Shown in pieces: positions 49,404-57,127 of a stretch of DNA of 64,000 nt. The stretch is from Brevundimonas sp. (lineage in GTDB: Bacteria; Pseudomonadota; Alphaproteobacteria; Caulobacterales; Caulobacteraceae), in NCBI RefSeq assembly GCF_013912005.1, contig NZ_JACESB010000012.1, positions 1-64,000 on the forward strand, written 5' to 3'. The position numbers and the translations under genes are program-made. Numbering within the stretch: position 1 is the stretch's first letter; every line of letters begins with the position of its first letter. The notes under the pieces were generated by a model. The model was not told the origin of the DNA. It saw only the letters and a list, made by a program, of their open reading frames with translations, and did not search any database.

Positions 49404-50714
49404 CTAGGGATGCAGGGTCTCGCCGTGCTGGGTGTAGTCGAGCCCCTCGATCTCCTCCTCCTTCGTCACCCGCAGGCCGGTGGTGAAGCGGCAGATCATC
49501 AGGATCACGAAGGTGCCGATCCCCGACCAGGCGGCGACGGCGGCCAGGCCGATCAGCTGGTTCAGGACGTTGGCGTTCGCCGCGGCCGGATTGATGGCCG
49601 CGCTGGCGAAGACGCCGGTCAGGACCGCGCCGACCATGCCGCCGACGCCGTGCACGCCGAAGGCGTCGAGGCTGTCGTCGTACTTCAGGGCCCGCTTCAG
49701 CCACACGGCGCCGGCGTAGCAGGCGGGGCCGCAGATGAGGCCGATCAGGAAGGCGCCCTTCGGGTCCACCAGTCCCGCGGCGGGGGTGACGCCGACGAGG
49801 CCGGCGACGAGGCCGGACAGCATGCCCAGCAGGGTCGGGCGACGGTGGTCGATCCACTCGACCGCGGTCCAGCCGATCACGCCGGCCGCGGCGGCGAGCA
49901 GGGTGTTGAAGGCGGCGACGGCGGCGATGGCGTCGGCGGCCCAGGCCGAGCCGGCGTTGAAGCCCAGCCAGCCCACCAGCAGCAGGCCGGCGCCGATGGC
50001 GGTCAGGCCGAGGTTGTGCGGGGCCATGTTGTCCCGTCCGAAGCCGTGGCGGGGCCCGATCACGAGGGCGGCGACGAGGCCGGCCACCCCGGCGTTGACG
50101 TGCACCACCGCCCCGCCGGCGAAGTCGAGCACGCCCAGCGAACCCATCCAGCCGCCGCCCCAGACCTGGTGGCAGATCGGCGCGTAGACGAGCAGGTGCC
50201 AGAGGGCGAAGAACAGCAGGGAGGCGGAGAATTTGATCCGCTCGGCGAAGGCGCCGGCGATCAGGGCCGGGGTGATGATCGCGAAGGTCAGCTGGTAGGC
50301 GATCCAGAGGAACTCGGGCAGGCCGGGCGCCAGCCCGTGGGCGGTGGCCGGGGTCACCCCGTTCAGAAACAGGGCGTCGAGGCCGCCGACGAGGCCGTTG
50401 ATCGCCGCGGGCCCGGTTCCGAACGACAGGCTGTAGCCGGCGACGAACCACAGCACGGTGACGAGCGCCAGGGCGGCGGTCGAATGGGCGATGGCCCCGA
50501 TCAGGTTCTTGCGCCGCACCATGCCGCCGTAGAACAGGGCCAGCCCCGGCAGGGTCATCAGCAGGACAAGGGCGGTCGAGGTCAGGATCCAGGCGGTCGC
50601 GGCCGGGTCGGCGGCGAGCGCGGCCTGGTGCGCGAGGCGCGGCGGCGCGGCGGCGAGGGCAGGGGTGGCGCAGAGACCGGCGAGGGTCGCAAGAAGGAGG
50701 GCAGACCTGCGCAT
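49404..50714 (-). CDS. amtB: Ammonium transporter
   Basis: The 436-residue protein has a cleavable signal peptide (to about residue 22) and eleven membrane helices. The conserved pore histidines are visible in AVVHVNAGVAGL and DAFGVHGVGGMVG. LALFYGGMVRRKN is the family signature. The cytoplasmic tail ends EEEIEGLDYTQHGETLHP. It brings ammonium or ammonia into the cell and is usually blocked by the PII protein GlnK, whose gene often adjoins amtB but does not here. A palindrome about 70 bases upstream may take part in control. Confidence 0.95.
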   Translation of the reverse strand: MRRSALLLATLAGLCATPALAAAPPRLAHQAALAADPAATAWILTSTALVLLMTLPGLALFYGGMVRRKNLIGAIAHSTAALALVTVLWFVAGYSLSFGTGPAAINGLVGGLDALFLNGVTPATAHGLAPGLPEFLWIAYQLTFAIITPALIAGAFAERIKFSASLLFFALWHLLVYAPICHQVWGGGWMGSLGVLDFAGGAVVHVNAGVAGLVAALVIGPRHGFGRDNMAPHNLGLTAIGAGLLLVGWLGFNAGSAWAADAIAAVAAFNTLLAAAAGVIGWTAVEWIDHRRPTLLGMLSGLVAGLVGVTPAAGLVDPKGAFLIGLICGPACYAGAVWLKRALKYDDSLDAFGVHGVGGMVGAVLTGVFASAAINPAAANANVLNQLIGLAAVAAWSGIGTFVILMICRFTTGLRVTKEEEIEGLDYTQHGETLHP

Positions 50715-50782
50715 GGATGCTCCGCTTTCGGATGACTCGGTCCGAAGCCCCGCGCCCGTCCCGCGGAACCGGATAGGAGCCT

Positions 50783-50802
50783 ATTGCGCTGCGACACGCA
50801 AT
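50783..50802. promoter_or_regulatory. Palindrome upstream of amtB
   Basis: ATTGCG at 50783-50788 and CGCAAT at 50797-50802 form an inverted repeat around eight bases. It is in the right place for a nitrogen or other regulator of amtB. I could not identify a convincing sigma-54 promoter by eye. Confidence 0.35.
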
Positions 50803-50933
50803 AAATTTCCTTGTGCGCCGCACCATGGAGCGGCTGTTCCTCGGCGCGGGCGCGCTGTCCGCCGCGGGCGCATGATTCCGTCCCTGTCGCCGACACGGGT
50901 CGAAAGGCCTCGCCACCCGATCGCCGGCGGCTC

Positions 50934-51458
50934 CTAGTCGAGCGGCCGGCGCATCTCCGCGACCACATCCGCTGGCGGTCGGCTGCTGATCGTCCCCGCG
51001 TTCGCCAGCCACTCGTCCAGTCTCGCGTTGATGGCGCGACAGGGAGCGATGTCGACGACCTGGGCGATGCAGGCGGTCTGCAGCACGAGCACCTCCGCGC
51101 CGGTGCAGGCGGCGCCCTCGCGCCAGCCGGTCTCGCTCAGGCATCCGCGGCCGTAGCGCCAGAAGTCGGCCGACCCTCCGGTGCGGCCGTAGCGCCAGAA
51201 ATAGGCGGAGCCCTCGGTGCGGCCGTAACGCCAGAAGTAGGCCGACCCAATCTGGTCGCCGAAGATCAGGTAATAGAAGGAGCCGGCGCCGCGCCCGTAG
51301 GCCAGCTCGTGGCCGGACGGATAGCGATCGCCATACTCGAAGTAGTGGCGGGAAGTCGGGCCGCGTCCGTACGTCCACTCCTGCTCGCCCCAGGCATGGC
51401 CGGGCCGGTCTTGCGGGGCTGTGGCCAGAACGGCGGCGGCGAGGGCGGCGGCGACCAT
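50934..51458 (-). CDS. Secreted protein of eight 12-residue aromatic repeats, paralogue A
   Basis: The 174-residue protein starts with a short leader (about residues 1-15). Residues 23-118 are eight consecutive 12-residue units in exact register, for example GSAYFWRYGRTE at 71-82 and GSAYFWRYGRTG at 83-94. The consensus is G-S-x-[YH]-[FY]-W-x-Y-G-R-x-x. Position 8 is Tyr or Phe in seven units. The C-terminal part has four cysteines (106, 118, 130, 140) and CRAINARLDEWL. It is not MORN, which has a different length and spacing. I recognise no family. A paralogue lies immediately upstream (51466-51996). Confidence 0.7.
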   Translation of the reverse strand: MVAAALAAAVLATAPQDRPGHAWGEQEWTYGRGPTSRHYFEYGDRYPSGHELAYGRGAGSFYYLIFGDQIGSAYFWRYGRTEGSAYFWRYGRTGGSADFWRYGRGCLSETGWREGAACTGAEVLVLQTACIAQVVDIAPCRAINARLDEWLANAGTISSRPPADVVAEMRRPLD

Positions 51459-51465
51459 CGCCGGC

Positions 51466-51996
51466 TCACCCGTTCGGTTCGCGCATGCGCGCGACGACGT
51501 CCGCGGGATGGCCGGGGCCGTAGAAATCCGAGCGGGACAGCCACTCGTCGAGCCGAGCGTTGACGGCCCGGCAGGGCGCGACGTCGATCTTCCGGGCGAT
51601 GCACAGCACCTGGAAGACCACGGTCTCCCCCGAGCTGCAGGCGGTGGTGTTCGCCCAACCATACCGGCTCAGGCAGCCGCGACCGTTCTCCCAGTAGTAC
51701 CGGCTCCCCGGCTCGCGGCCATTGTCCCAGTAGTAGCGGCTGCCCGGGCGGACCCCGTTCTCCCAGAAGTGCGACGACCCCGCCGAAGTGGCGTTGAAGA
51801 GGTGGTGTATCGAGCCAACCTGCGTGCTGTTGAGCAGATGGTGAGCCGACGGGAACCCGGTCCGGTTCTCGAAATAGTGGCGGGACAGGAAGCCCGTGCC
51901 GTTGACCCACTCGTGCTCGCCCCATCGCGCGGCCTGGCCGGAGGTCGGGGCGGCCGTCTGGGCGGCCAGGGCGAGGGCGAGGGCGGCGGCGAACAT
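51466..51996 (-). CDS. Secreted protein of eight 12-residue repeats, paralogue B
   Basis: The 176-residue protein has a leader (MFAAALALALAAQTAA) and eight units of 12 residues at 25-120, for example GSSHFWENGVRP (73-84) and GSRYYWDNGREP (85-96). The arrangement is the same as in paralogue A, with four equivalent cysteines (108, 120, 132, 142) and the tail CRAVNARLDEWL. Position 8 of every unit is Asn in all eight repeats, where paralogue A has mainly Tyr. The stop is 7 bases before paralogue A begins, so they are probably cotranscribed. No family is recognised. Probable role: an exported binding or structural protein. Confidence 0.72.
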   Translation of the reverse strand: MFAAALALALAAQTAAPTSGQAARWGEHEWVNGTGFLSRHYFENRTGFPSAHHLLNSTQVGSIHHLFNATSAGSSHFWENGVRPGSRYYWDNGREPGSRYYWENGRGCLSRYGWANTTACSSGETVVFQVLCIARKIDVAPCRAVNARLDEWLSRSDFYGPGHPADVVARMREPNG

Positions 51997-52102
51997 CGAG
52001 ACTCCGTCGTGGCGCTGACGCCCCGAGGCTGGAGCGGCGCCGACGCAAGGTCAACGTCGCGGTCCTGTCGGGACCTGACGGCCCGCTGGGGGCCAGTTGC
52101 GC

Positions 52103-53122
52103 TCAGACGCCGTAGAAGCCCCGATACCACTCCACGAAGCGGTGGACGCCGACGTCGATGGGCGTCTTCGGGTCGTAGCCGAGCGCCGCGCGCGTCTCGG
52201 TCACGTCGGCCTCGGTGCGGGTCATTTCGCCGTCCTGGGTCGGCAGGACGTTGAGGATGGCCTTCCTGTCCAGCGCCTGTTCCAGCACCTCGATGTAGCG
52301 CGACAGCTTTTCGCGCCGGCCGGCGCCGAGATTGAGCAATCGCCACGGGGCGACGCCGCTGGTCGCCTGGCCGGGGGCCTCGGCGCGCCAGGCGGGGTCG
52401 GCGGCCGGGACGTCGTCGAGGGCGGCCACCACGCCGTCGACGATGTCGTCGACATAGGTGAAGTCCCGCTCCATGGCGCCCGCGCCGTAGACGTCGATCG
52501 GCCGGCCTTCGAGGATGGCGCGCGTGAACTTGAAAAGGGCCATGTCCGGCCGGCCCCACGGGCCGTAGACGGTGAAGAAGCGCAGGCCGGTCGAGGGGAT
52601 GCCGAAGATGTAGGCGTAGGAATGCGCCATCGCCTCGTTGGCGATCTTGGTGGCGGCGTAGACGTTCAGCGGGTGGGCGACCCCCTGCTGCACCGAAAAC
52701 GGCAGGGCGGCTGAGGCGCCATAGACGGAACTGGTCGAGGCGAACACCAGATGCTCGGCCTGCACCGCGCGGGCGCCCTCGAGCACGGTCAGGAAGCCGA
52801 CCACGTTGGAGTCGACGTAGGTCTCGGGGTTCTCGACGCTGTAGCGGATGCCGGCCTGGGCCCCGAGGTGGACGATGCGGCGGGGCGCATGTTCGGCGAA
52901 CAGGGCCCGCATGCCCTCGCGGTCGGCGAGATCCAGGGTGTGGTGGACATAGCCGGGCAGGGCTTGCAGCCGCTCCAGCCGCGCCTGCTTCAGGGCGGGC
53001 TCGTAGTAGGCGTTGAGGTTGTCCACCCCGACCACGGTCTCGCCCCGCTCGAGCAGCCGCCGGGCGGTGTGATAGCCGATGAAGCCGGCCGAGCCGGTGA
53101 CGAGGACGGGACCCTGGGTCAT
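52103..53122 (-). CDS. UDP-glucuronate 4-epimerase-like NAD-dependent epimerase
   Basis: The 339-residue short-chain dehydrogenase/epimerase begins with the NAD loop TGSAGFIGYH and has the STSSVYG and NVYAATK catalytic motifs. LNAYYEPALKQARL and VHLGAQAGIRYSVENP are typical of UDP-glucuronate 4-epimerases, and so is TGLRFFTVYGPWGRPDMAL. It interconverts UDP-glucuronate and UDP-galacturonate, used for lipopolysaccharide or capsule. No other polysaccharide gene is next to it, so the exact pathway is unclear. It lies between the repeat-protein pair and the glucoamylase gene on the same strand. Confidence 0.9.
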   Translation of the reverse strand: MTQGPVLVTGSAGFIGYHTARRLLERGETVVGVDNLNAYYEPALKQARLERLQALPGYVHHTLDLADREGMRALFAEHAPRRIVHLGAQAGIRYSVENPETYVDSNVVGFLTVLEGARAVQAEHLVFASTSSVYGASAALPFSVQQGVAHPLNVYAATKIANEAMAHSYAYIFGIPSTGLRFFTVYGPWGRPDMALFKFTRAILEGRPIDVYGAGAMERDFTYVDDIVDGVVAALDDVPAADPAWRAEAPGQATSGVAPWRLLNLGAGRREKLSRYIEVLEQALDRKAILNVLPTQDGEMTRTEADVTETRAALGYDPKTPIDVGVHRFVEWYRGFYGV

Positions 53123-53160
53123 CCGTCCTCGTTAGCTCCGGCCGCGCCGCCGCGCCAGCG

Positions 53161-55548
53161 TCAGCGGGCGTAGCGTTCCTCGACCGGCGCGTAGCGGTCC
53201 CACACCGCGCGGTCGGCGAGCGAGCGCAGCAGCTTGACGTATTCGGCGTGGGTCCAGGCCAGCGGGGTGGCGGAATTGGTGCCTTCGCCGGGCTCGTAGC
53301 CGTGGGCCGTCGGGTGGCCGACGCCGTCCCACGCCTGTTCGGGCAGCAGGAGGCCGCCGTTGGCGAAGGACTCCATGCCCCGCACGTACGTCTGGCGGAC
53401 ACCGTTCAGCTGGGCCTCGGTCCAGCCGGCGTCGGCGGACGGATTGTGCAGGGCGGCCGCCAGTTCGTAATGGCCGCGCTCGCCGGTGAAGAAGGGCCAC
53501 AGCCGGCCGCGCTGGCCGGGGTGCATCTCGCCGCCGACGCCGTAGTTTTCGCCCGTGTCGGTCTGTTCGCCGTAGCCGTCGTTGCCGTAGCGGCGGAAGG
53601 CGGGGACGCCGTTGACGTCGTAGCGGACGCGGAAGCGGTCCTCGCGGGTCTGGTCGTCGTACTCGGGCAGGGAGGCGAGGATGGAGGGGGCGTCGGGGGC
53701 GCGGACGCCGTAGCGGACCAGTTCGAGGAAGCCGCCGTCGACGATCTTGTCTTCCGCATGGGCGGGCTGGCCGTTGTTCTCGCCGATCGGGGCCTTGTCG
53801 TTCGGGTTGTCGTTGCGGGTGATGCGGATGAAGTAGCGGCCGTCGCCCCATTCGCCGTTGGTGGTGAACATCCGCGCCTCGACCCTGGACTCATAATCGT
53901 CGGCGGCGGCCTGGTAGCGGTCGGCCGAGGCCGCGTCGCCCGCGGCGCGGGCGATGTCGGCGGCGGTGACCAGGCCGGCGATGACGGCGGCGGTGGTCGA
54001 GGGGGAATGGCCCTCCTGCTCCTCCCAGCGCTCCTGCTGGGTCCAGGGCGGGGTGACCGTGCGGTCGTTCCACAGCAGGCCGACCGTGCCGCCGTCGACG
54101 AGGAAGTCGGCGGCCGGCTTGATCATGCCGGCGTACATGCGCGCCATCTCGGCGTCGGAGACCAGGCCGGCCTTCCACAGCTTCCAGCCCAGCATGATCG
54201 GCATGGCGGTCTGGTCCAGCTGGACCCCGACCCATTCGATCTCGCCGTCGACGTGGGTCTTCTGCAGGAACCAGCCCGTGGCGCCGGTGTTGCCGGGGGT
54301 CCCGGCGTCGACCTGCACCTGGGGCAGGTAGCGGAAGGCGGCGAGCGGCGTCTCAGTGTCGCCGAGCGCCAGCAGGGCCATGGCCACCTGGTAGAAGTCT
54401 CGCGGCCAGACGGCCTTGTAGCCGGTCGAGGGGTTGGTGGCGTCGACGGTGTCGCCCCACGGATTGGACAGGGAGGCGATCAGGGCGCCGGCGTGGGTGC
54501 GGTCCTCCTGCACCTTGAGCATCAGGGCCGAGACGTACGTCAGCCGGCCGCCGTCGGTGGACTGTTGGGCGAGGCGGGGCAGCTGGTCGAGGGAGGCGAT
54601 GTAGTCTTCCCAGCCCACGCGGTCGCCCTCGCCGTTAAAGCGGCGGAGGACCTCGTCGAGGTCGTCCGTGTGGCTGGCCATGGCGGCGTCGGTCGCGGCC
54701 TCGCGGCTCGACCCGAAGCCAATGACGAAATCGCGGGACAGGTTCTCGCCCGCGCGAAGGGTCGGCAGGGCGCCCGTCAGCATGAGGTTGCCGCCCTGCT
54801 CGCCGGTGGAACGGTAGAGTTGATCGAGGTCGCCGTCGGCGAGATCGGTCAGACCATCGGAGGCCCCGACGAACCCGACGCTGGCGGCCTCGAACGGCTC
54901 GTTCGGAATGAGCGCCAGATGCACGTCCGCCTCGGAGGCGAAGAGCCCCTGCAGGCCCGCGTGGTCCGCGCCCGCGATCGCCTCGCCCCGGTCGCCGACG
55001 CCGGTGTTGGCCATGTGCGGCTCGAGCAGCAGGTAAGGCGTGATGTCTCCACGCAGCGCGCGGATCGTCGTGCGGACCACCAGCGCCTGCCGGTCGGGAT
55101 CCGTGAAGATGCGCTTCTCGATCTCGTAGCGACCGGCCTTGTCGGTGGTGGTCACCCGGTAGGCGGGGGAGAGGGGGCGGCCTTGCGCGTCCACGTGCAG
55201 GTATTCGGTGCGGTGGGTGGTGTCGGCGCCCTCGACCGACAGGCCGTCTTCCGTGACGACGGCGAAGCGCAGTTGCTTGATCTGGGCCTCGTGGATGAGG
55301 CCGTACATGGTCTCGGTCAGGACGCCGTCGGCGATGGAGAACCAGACGCGGCTGACGTCGCCGGTCGGGCCGCCGTCGCGGTACTCGCCTTCGACATAGG
55401 CCTCGTAGGACGCGCCAGCGCCGGTCTTGGCGGCGTTCACCCAGGTGGGCGTCTCGCCGGGCGCGCCGGGGGCGACCTGGGCGAGGGCGGGCGCGGCGGC
55501 CATGAGGGCGAGGGCGGCGACGCCGGAGAGCAGGAGGGGAAGACGCAT
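53161..55548 (-). CDS. Glucoamylase (GH15 glucan 1,4-alpha-glucosidase)
   Basis: The 795-residue protein has a signal peptide ending ALAQ at about residue 24. An N-terminal beta-sandwich domain (about 30-290) precedes the (alpha/alpha)6 barrel of GH15, with WPRDFYQVAMALLALGD, WVGVQLDQTAMPIMLGW, the general-acid region ERWEEQEGHSPST and the base region LLLPEQAWDGVG. It cuts glucose from the non-reducing ends of maltodextrins in the periplasm. The ATG at 55548 is chosen because it begins the signal peptide. The MFS sugar transporter gene lies 8 bases upstream, so both are in the maltose/starch operon. Confidence 0.93.
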   Translation of the reverse strand: MRLPLLLSGVAALALMAAAPALAQVAPGAPGETPTWVNAAKTGAGASYEAYVEGEYRDGGPTGDVSRVWFSIADGVLTETMYGLIHEAQIKQLRFAVVTEDGLSVEGADTTHRTEYLHVDAQGRPLSPAYRVTTTDKAGRYEIEKRIFTDPDRQALVVRTTIRALRGDITPYLLLEPHMANTGVGDRGEAIAGADHAGLQGLFASEADVHLALIPNEPFEAASVGFVGASDGLTDLADGDLDQLYRSTGEQGGNLMLTGALPTLRAGENLSRDFVIGFGSSREAATDAAMASHTDDLDEVLRRFNGEGDRVGWEDYIASLDQLPRLAQQSTDGGRLTYVSALMLKVQEDRTHAGALIASLSNPWGDTVDATNPSTGYKAVWPRDFYQVAMALLALGDTETPLAAFRYLPQVQVDAGTPGNTGATGWFLQKTHVDGEIEWVGVQLDQTAMPIMLGWKLWKAGLVSDAEMARMYAGMIKPAADFLVDGGTVGLLWNDRTVTPPWTQQERWEEQEGHSPSTTAAVIAGLVTAADIARAAGDAASADRYQAAADDYESRVEARMFTTNGEWGDGRYFIRITRNDNPNDKAPIGENNGQPAHAEDKIVDGGFLELVRYGVRAPDAPSILASLPEYDDQTREDRFRVRYDVNGVPAFRRYGNDGYGEQTDTGENYGVGGEMHPGQRGRLWPFFTGERGHYELAAALHNPSADAGWTEAQLNGVRQTYVRGMESFANGGLLLPEQAWDGVGHPTAHGYEPGEGTNSATPLAWTHAEYVKLLRSLADRAVWDRYAPVEERYAR

Positions 55549-55556
55549 GGCGATAC

Positions 55557-57098
55557 TCACGAACGGACGGCGGAGGGGGCGACGGGGACCAGCAGGCTGG
55601 CCCCGGCGGCGATCAGGAAGCTGACGGCGCCGAGGGCGAGGGCCCAGATCGGCCGGCCGCCGAAGACGGCGTTCAGCACGGCGCCCAGGATGGTGGCGGC
55701 GACCAGCTGGGGCACGACGATGAAGATGTTGAAGACGCCCATGTAGAGCCCCATTTTCCGGCCCGGCACGGCGTTCGACAGGATGGCGTAGGGCATCGAC
55801 ACGATGCTGGCCCAGGCGAAGCCGACGCCGATCATCGGCAGCCACAGCCACTGCGGATCGCGGATCAGGAAGACGCCGAGGAAGCCGGCGGCGCCGAGGG
55901 TCAGGTTCAGGGCGTGGGCGCCGCGCAGGCCGGTGCGGTGGGCGATGACCGGGATCAGGAAGGCGGCCATGGCGGCGACGCCGTTGTAGATCCCCATCAG
56001 CACCCCGACCCAGTTGGCGCCCTCGCCGTAGCCGGCCGAGGTCGGGTCGGGCGAGGCGTAGTGGACGGCGGTGACTGCCGGGGTCATGTAGATCCACATG
56101 GCGAACAGGGCGAACCAGCTGAAGAACTGGACCACGGCCAGGCCCTGCATGGTCTTCGGCATGGCGAAGATGTCGCCCATGATGTCGGTCAGGGGATTGG
56201 AGCGGCCGGCGGCGGCGAGGGCGCCGACCAGCATCTGCATCAGCCCGAAGGCGAGGACGAAGCCGGCGAGGACGTAGAGTTCCTTCTGCAGGTCGAAGGC
56301 GCCCACCGCCGCCACGCCGAGGGAGCCGGCGAAGGCCCACAGCAGGCCGCCCGTGTACCAGGCGTTGCGGGAGCGGGCGGCGGCCGGAGCGGGGCCGGCG
56401 TCGCGGGACGTCTCGAAGGCGTCGATCTGTTCGGGGCTGTATTCGCGGGTGGTGAAGACGGTCCACAGCACGGCGGCCAGCAGGGCCGCGGCGCCGACGT
56501 AGAAGGAGAGACGCACCGCCATCGGCACCACCCCCTCGGGGGCGGTGGCGGCGACGTCGAACCACTCGGTCAGGATCCAGGGCAGGCAGGAGGCGAACAC
56601 CGCCCCGGCGCCGATGAAGAAGCTCTGCATCGCATAGCCCGTGGTGCGCTGCTCCTCGGGCAGGTTGTCGCCGACGAAGGCCCGGAACGGCTCCATTGTG
56701 ATGTTGATCGAGGCGTCCATGATCCAGAGCATGGAGGCCGCCATCCAGAGCCACGGGCTGTGCGGCATGACGACCAGGGCGAGGGTCGTCAGGATGGCCC
56801 CGGCGAGGAACCAGGGCCGGCGGCGGCCCAGCCGGGTCCAGGTGCGGTCGCTGAAATAGCCGACGACCGGCTGGACCAGCAGGCCGGTCAGGGGGGCGGC
56901 GATCCACAGGATGGCGAGGCTGTCGACCTCGGCTCCCAGGGTCTGGAAGATGCGGCTGGTGTTGGCGTTCTGCAGGCCGAAGCCGATCTGGATGCCGAAG
57001 AAGCCGACGCACATGTTCCAGATCGACCAGCCGCTGAGGCGGGGTCGGACGGCGGCGGCGGCGCCGGGGGCGAGGCCTTCAGGAGTCGTGGTGGTCAT
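55557..57098 (-). CDS. MFS sugar transporter, maltose/sucrose type (SLC45-like)
   Basis: The 513-residue inner-membrane protein has twelve membrane helices and the pattern of glycoside/proton symporters: GFGLQNANTSRIFQTLGA in helix 1, LTGLLVQPVVGYFSDRTWTRLGRRRPW between helices 2 and 3, and MEPFRAFVGDNLP. In Caulobacter, a homologous MFS protein in an equivalent locus imports maltose. It lies between the GH97 gene and the glucoamylase gene on the same strand. Substrate by context is maltose or short maltodextrins. No sequence feature narrows it further. Confidence 0.9.
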   Translation of the reverse strand: MTTTTPEGLAPGAAAAVRPRLSGWSIWNMCVGFFGIQIGFGLQNANTSRIFQTLGAEVDSLAILWIAAPLTGLLVQPVVGYFSDRTWTRLGRRRPWFLAGAILTTLALVVMPHSPWLWMAASMLWIMDASINITMEPFRAFVGDNLPEEQRTTGYAMQSFFIGAGAVFASCLPWILTEWFDVAATAPEGVVPMAVRLSFYVGAAALLAAVLWTVFTTREYSPEQIDAFETSRDAGPAPAAARSRNAWYTGGLLWAFAGSLGVAAVGAFDLQKELYVLAGFVLAFGLMQMLVGALAAAGRSNPLTDIMGDIFAMPKTMQGLAVVQFFSWFALFAMWIYMTPAVTAVHYASPDPTSAGYGEGANWVGVLMGIYNGVAAMAAFLIPVIAHRTGLRGAHALNLTLGAAGFLGVFLIRDPQWLWLPMIGVGFAWASIVSMPYAILSNAVPGRKMGLYMGVFNIFIVVPQLVAATILGAVLNAVFGGRPIWALALGAVSFLIAAGASLLVPVAPSAVRS

Positions 57099-57127
57099 GA
57101 AGGCCTGCCTCCCCGCAGGTCGGTGGT

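Noticed and set aside
46717-51378. A very long open frame of about 1,550 codons on the minus strand, and one of about 1,290 codons on the plus strand at 46869-50735
   Set aside because: Both are other-frame shadows of ligD and amtB; composition is Arg/Pro/Gly- or Gly/Val/Gln-rich low complexity, as expected when third positions are almost always G or C.
50934-51996. MORN or pentapeptide repeats in the two paralogues
   Set aside because: The exact period is 12 residues and the conserved positions differ from both classes.
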